A DNA stretch of 64,000 bases, from contig CALDHM010000002.1 in NCBI GenBank assembly GCA_937941455.1, positions 124,001 through 188,000 of the forward strand. The letters are read 5' to 3'. The notes under the pieces were generated by a model. The model was not told where the DNA came from and searched no databases. It saw only the letters and a list, made by a program, of their open reading frames with translations. Both the position numbers and the translations under genes were made by a program. This document shows, piece by piece, positions 63,827 through 64,000 of the stretch (position 1 is the stretch's first letter; the number at the start of each line of letters is the position of its first letter). Origin of the DNA: an uncultured Pirellulaceae bacterium (GTDB lineage: Bacteria > Planctomycetota > Planctomycetia > Pirellulales > Pirellulaceae).

Positions 63827-64000
63827 TGCGCATACTCGAGATCAACAATCAAGTCGGATACGCCGATGTGGACGGGATTCCCTTCGAGCAAACGCTCGCA
63901 AAAATGTGCGACCATTTCCACCGTGAGGCCTGCGCCATCAGTATGGCCTTAATCGACGATGCGACGATGCACGAGCTGAATCGGCGGTTTTTGAAGCATG
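63826..64000 (+). CDS. ybeY: endoribonuclease YbeY, 5' part
   Basis: The first 58 codons before the window ends. MRILEINNQVGYADVDGIPF ... ISMALIDDATMHELNRRFLKH matches the YbeY N-terminal fold (the M-x-x-LN-x-x-F block); the zinc-site histidines lie beyond the edge. ATG 63826 overlaps the pgpH stop, so translation is coupled. YbeY cooperates with YbeZ, two genes upstream, in 16S rRNA 3' end maturation. Confidence 0.88.
   Translation, partial: MRILEINNQVGYADVDGIPFEQTLAKMCDHFHREACAISMALIDDATMHELNRRFLKH

Noticed and set aside
1-64000. CRISPR array, prophage or integrative element
   Set aside because: No regularly spaced direct repeats with unique spacers, no integrase, transposase, capsid or cas genes were seen.

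Overview
The window is about 58-60% GC (estimated by eye) and reads as a chromosomal segment of a planctomycete, most likely of the Pirellulales type. The evidence is the mix of families: a DUF1549/DUF1553 and DUF1501 pair, a DUF1559 prepilin-like protein with the H-x9-DG signature, a secreted PQQ-type propeller protein, an M50-HlyD fusion, a Tat-exported Gfo/Idh/MocA oxidoreductase, an MfnB homologue of the methanofuran/H4MPT C1 pathway, and outer-membrane assembly lipoproteins of BamD and LptE type. I see no tRNA, rRNA, CRISPR array, prophage or intact insertion sequence.

Layout. 1-4441 holds the end of an EIIA gene, HPr, RNase E/G and aspS. 4683-10861 holds an S9 peptidase, a PQQ-like propeller protein and an M50-HlyD protein. 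11023-19569 (minus strand) is a surface-glycan-like cluster: five glycosyltransferase-type proteins, an embedded DUF1559 protein and a predicted pseudokinase. 20175-24914 holds an EEP-family lipoprotein and the DUF1501/DUF1549 pair. 25-27 kb is a structured non-coding stretch followed by mfnB and a coupled small membrane protein. 27190-34925 holds RNase D, a DPP-IV-like peptidase, a DUF11-repeat protein and a coiled-coil protein.

35.0-42.1 kb is a complete-looking histidine operon, hisG-C-B-H-F-A(I-E)-D. In front of it are a terminator, a promoter-like element, a 20-codon leader peptide with six His codons, and mutually exclusive antiterminator and terminator stems, which together form a textbook attenuator. 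HisA, HisI and HisE are fused in one 424-residue protein, so one polypeptide would carry out steps 2, 3 and 4 of the pathway. The hisF-hisA junction carries a duplicated segment that makes a 26-codon mini-ORF.

42.2-53.4 kb holds a RadC-like protein with an extra N-terminal domain, two TolC-like proteins, an oxidoreductase, msrA translationally coupled to a haem-binding DUF3365 protein, and two poorly characterised envelope proteins. 54.3-64.0 kb is an envelope and housekeeping block: recO, BamD-like, LptE-like, purA, uppS, cdsA, phoH-like (ybeZ), pgpH and the start of ybeY. The phoH-pgpH-ybeY order is the one known from Firmicutes.

Intergenic regions carry at least three repeat families: a ~100-bp element (three copies), a short AACCCGAAGCGTGAGCGAGGG-like element (seven copies, three of them in an array with a ~67-nt period) and a GTGCCAYCCA array near 53.6 kb. 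The strongest candidates for new biology are the histidine attenuator with its possibly leaderless leader peptide, the HisA-HisI-HisE fusion with the duplicated junction, and the palindrome-rich non-coding region at 25.2-25.9 kb.
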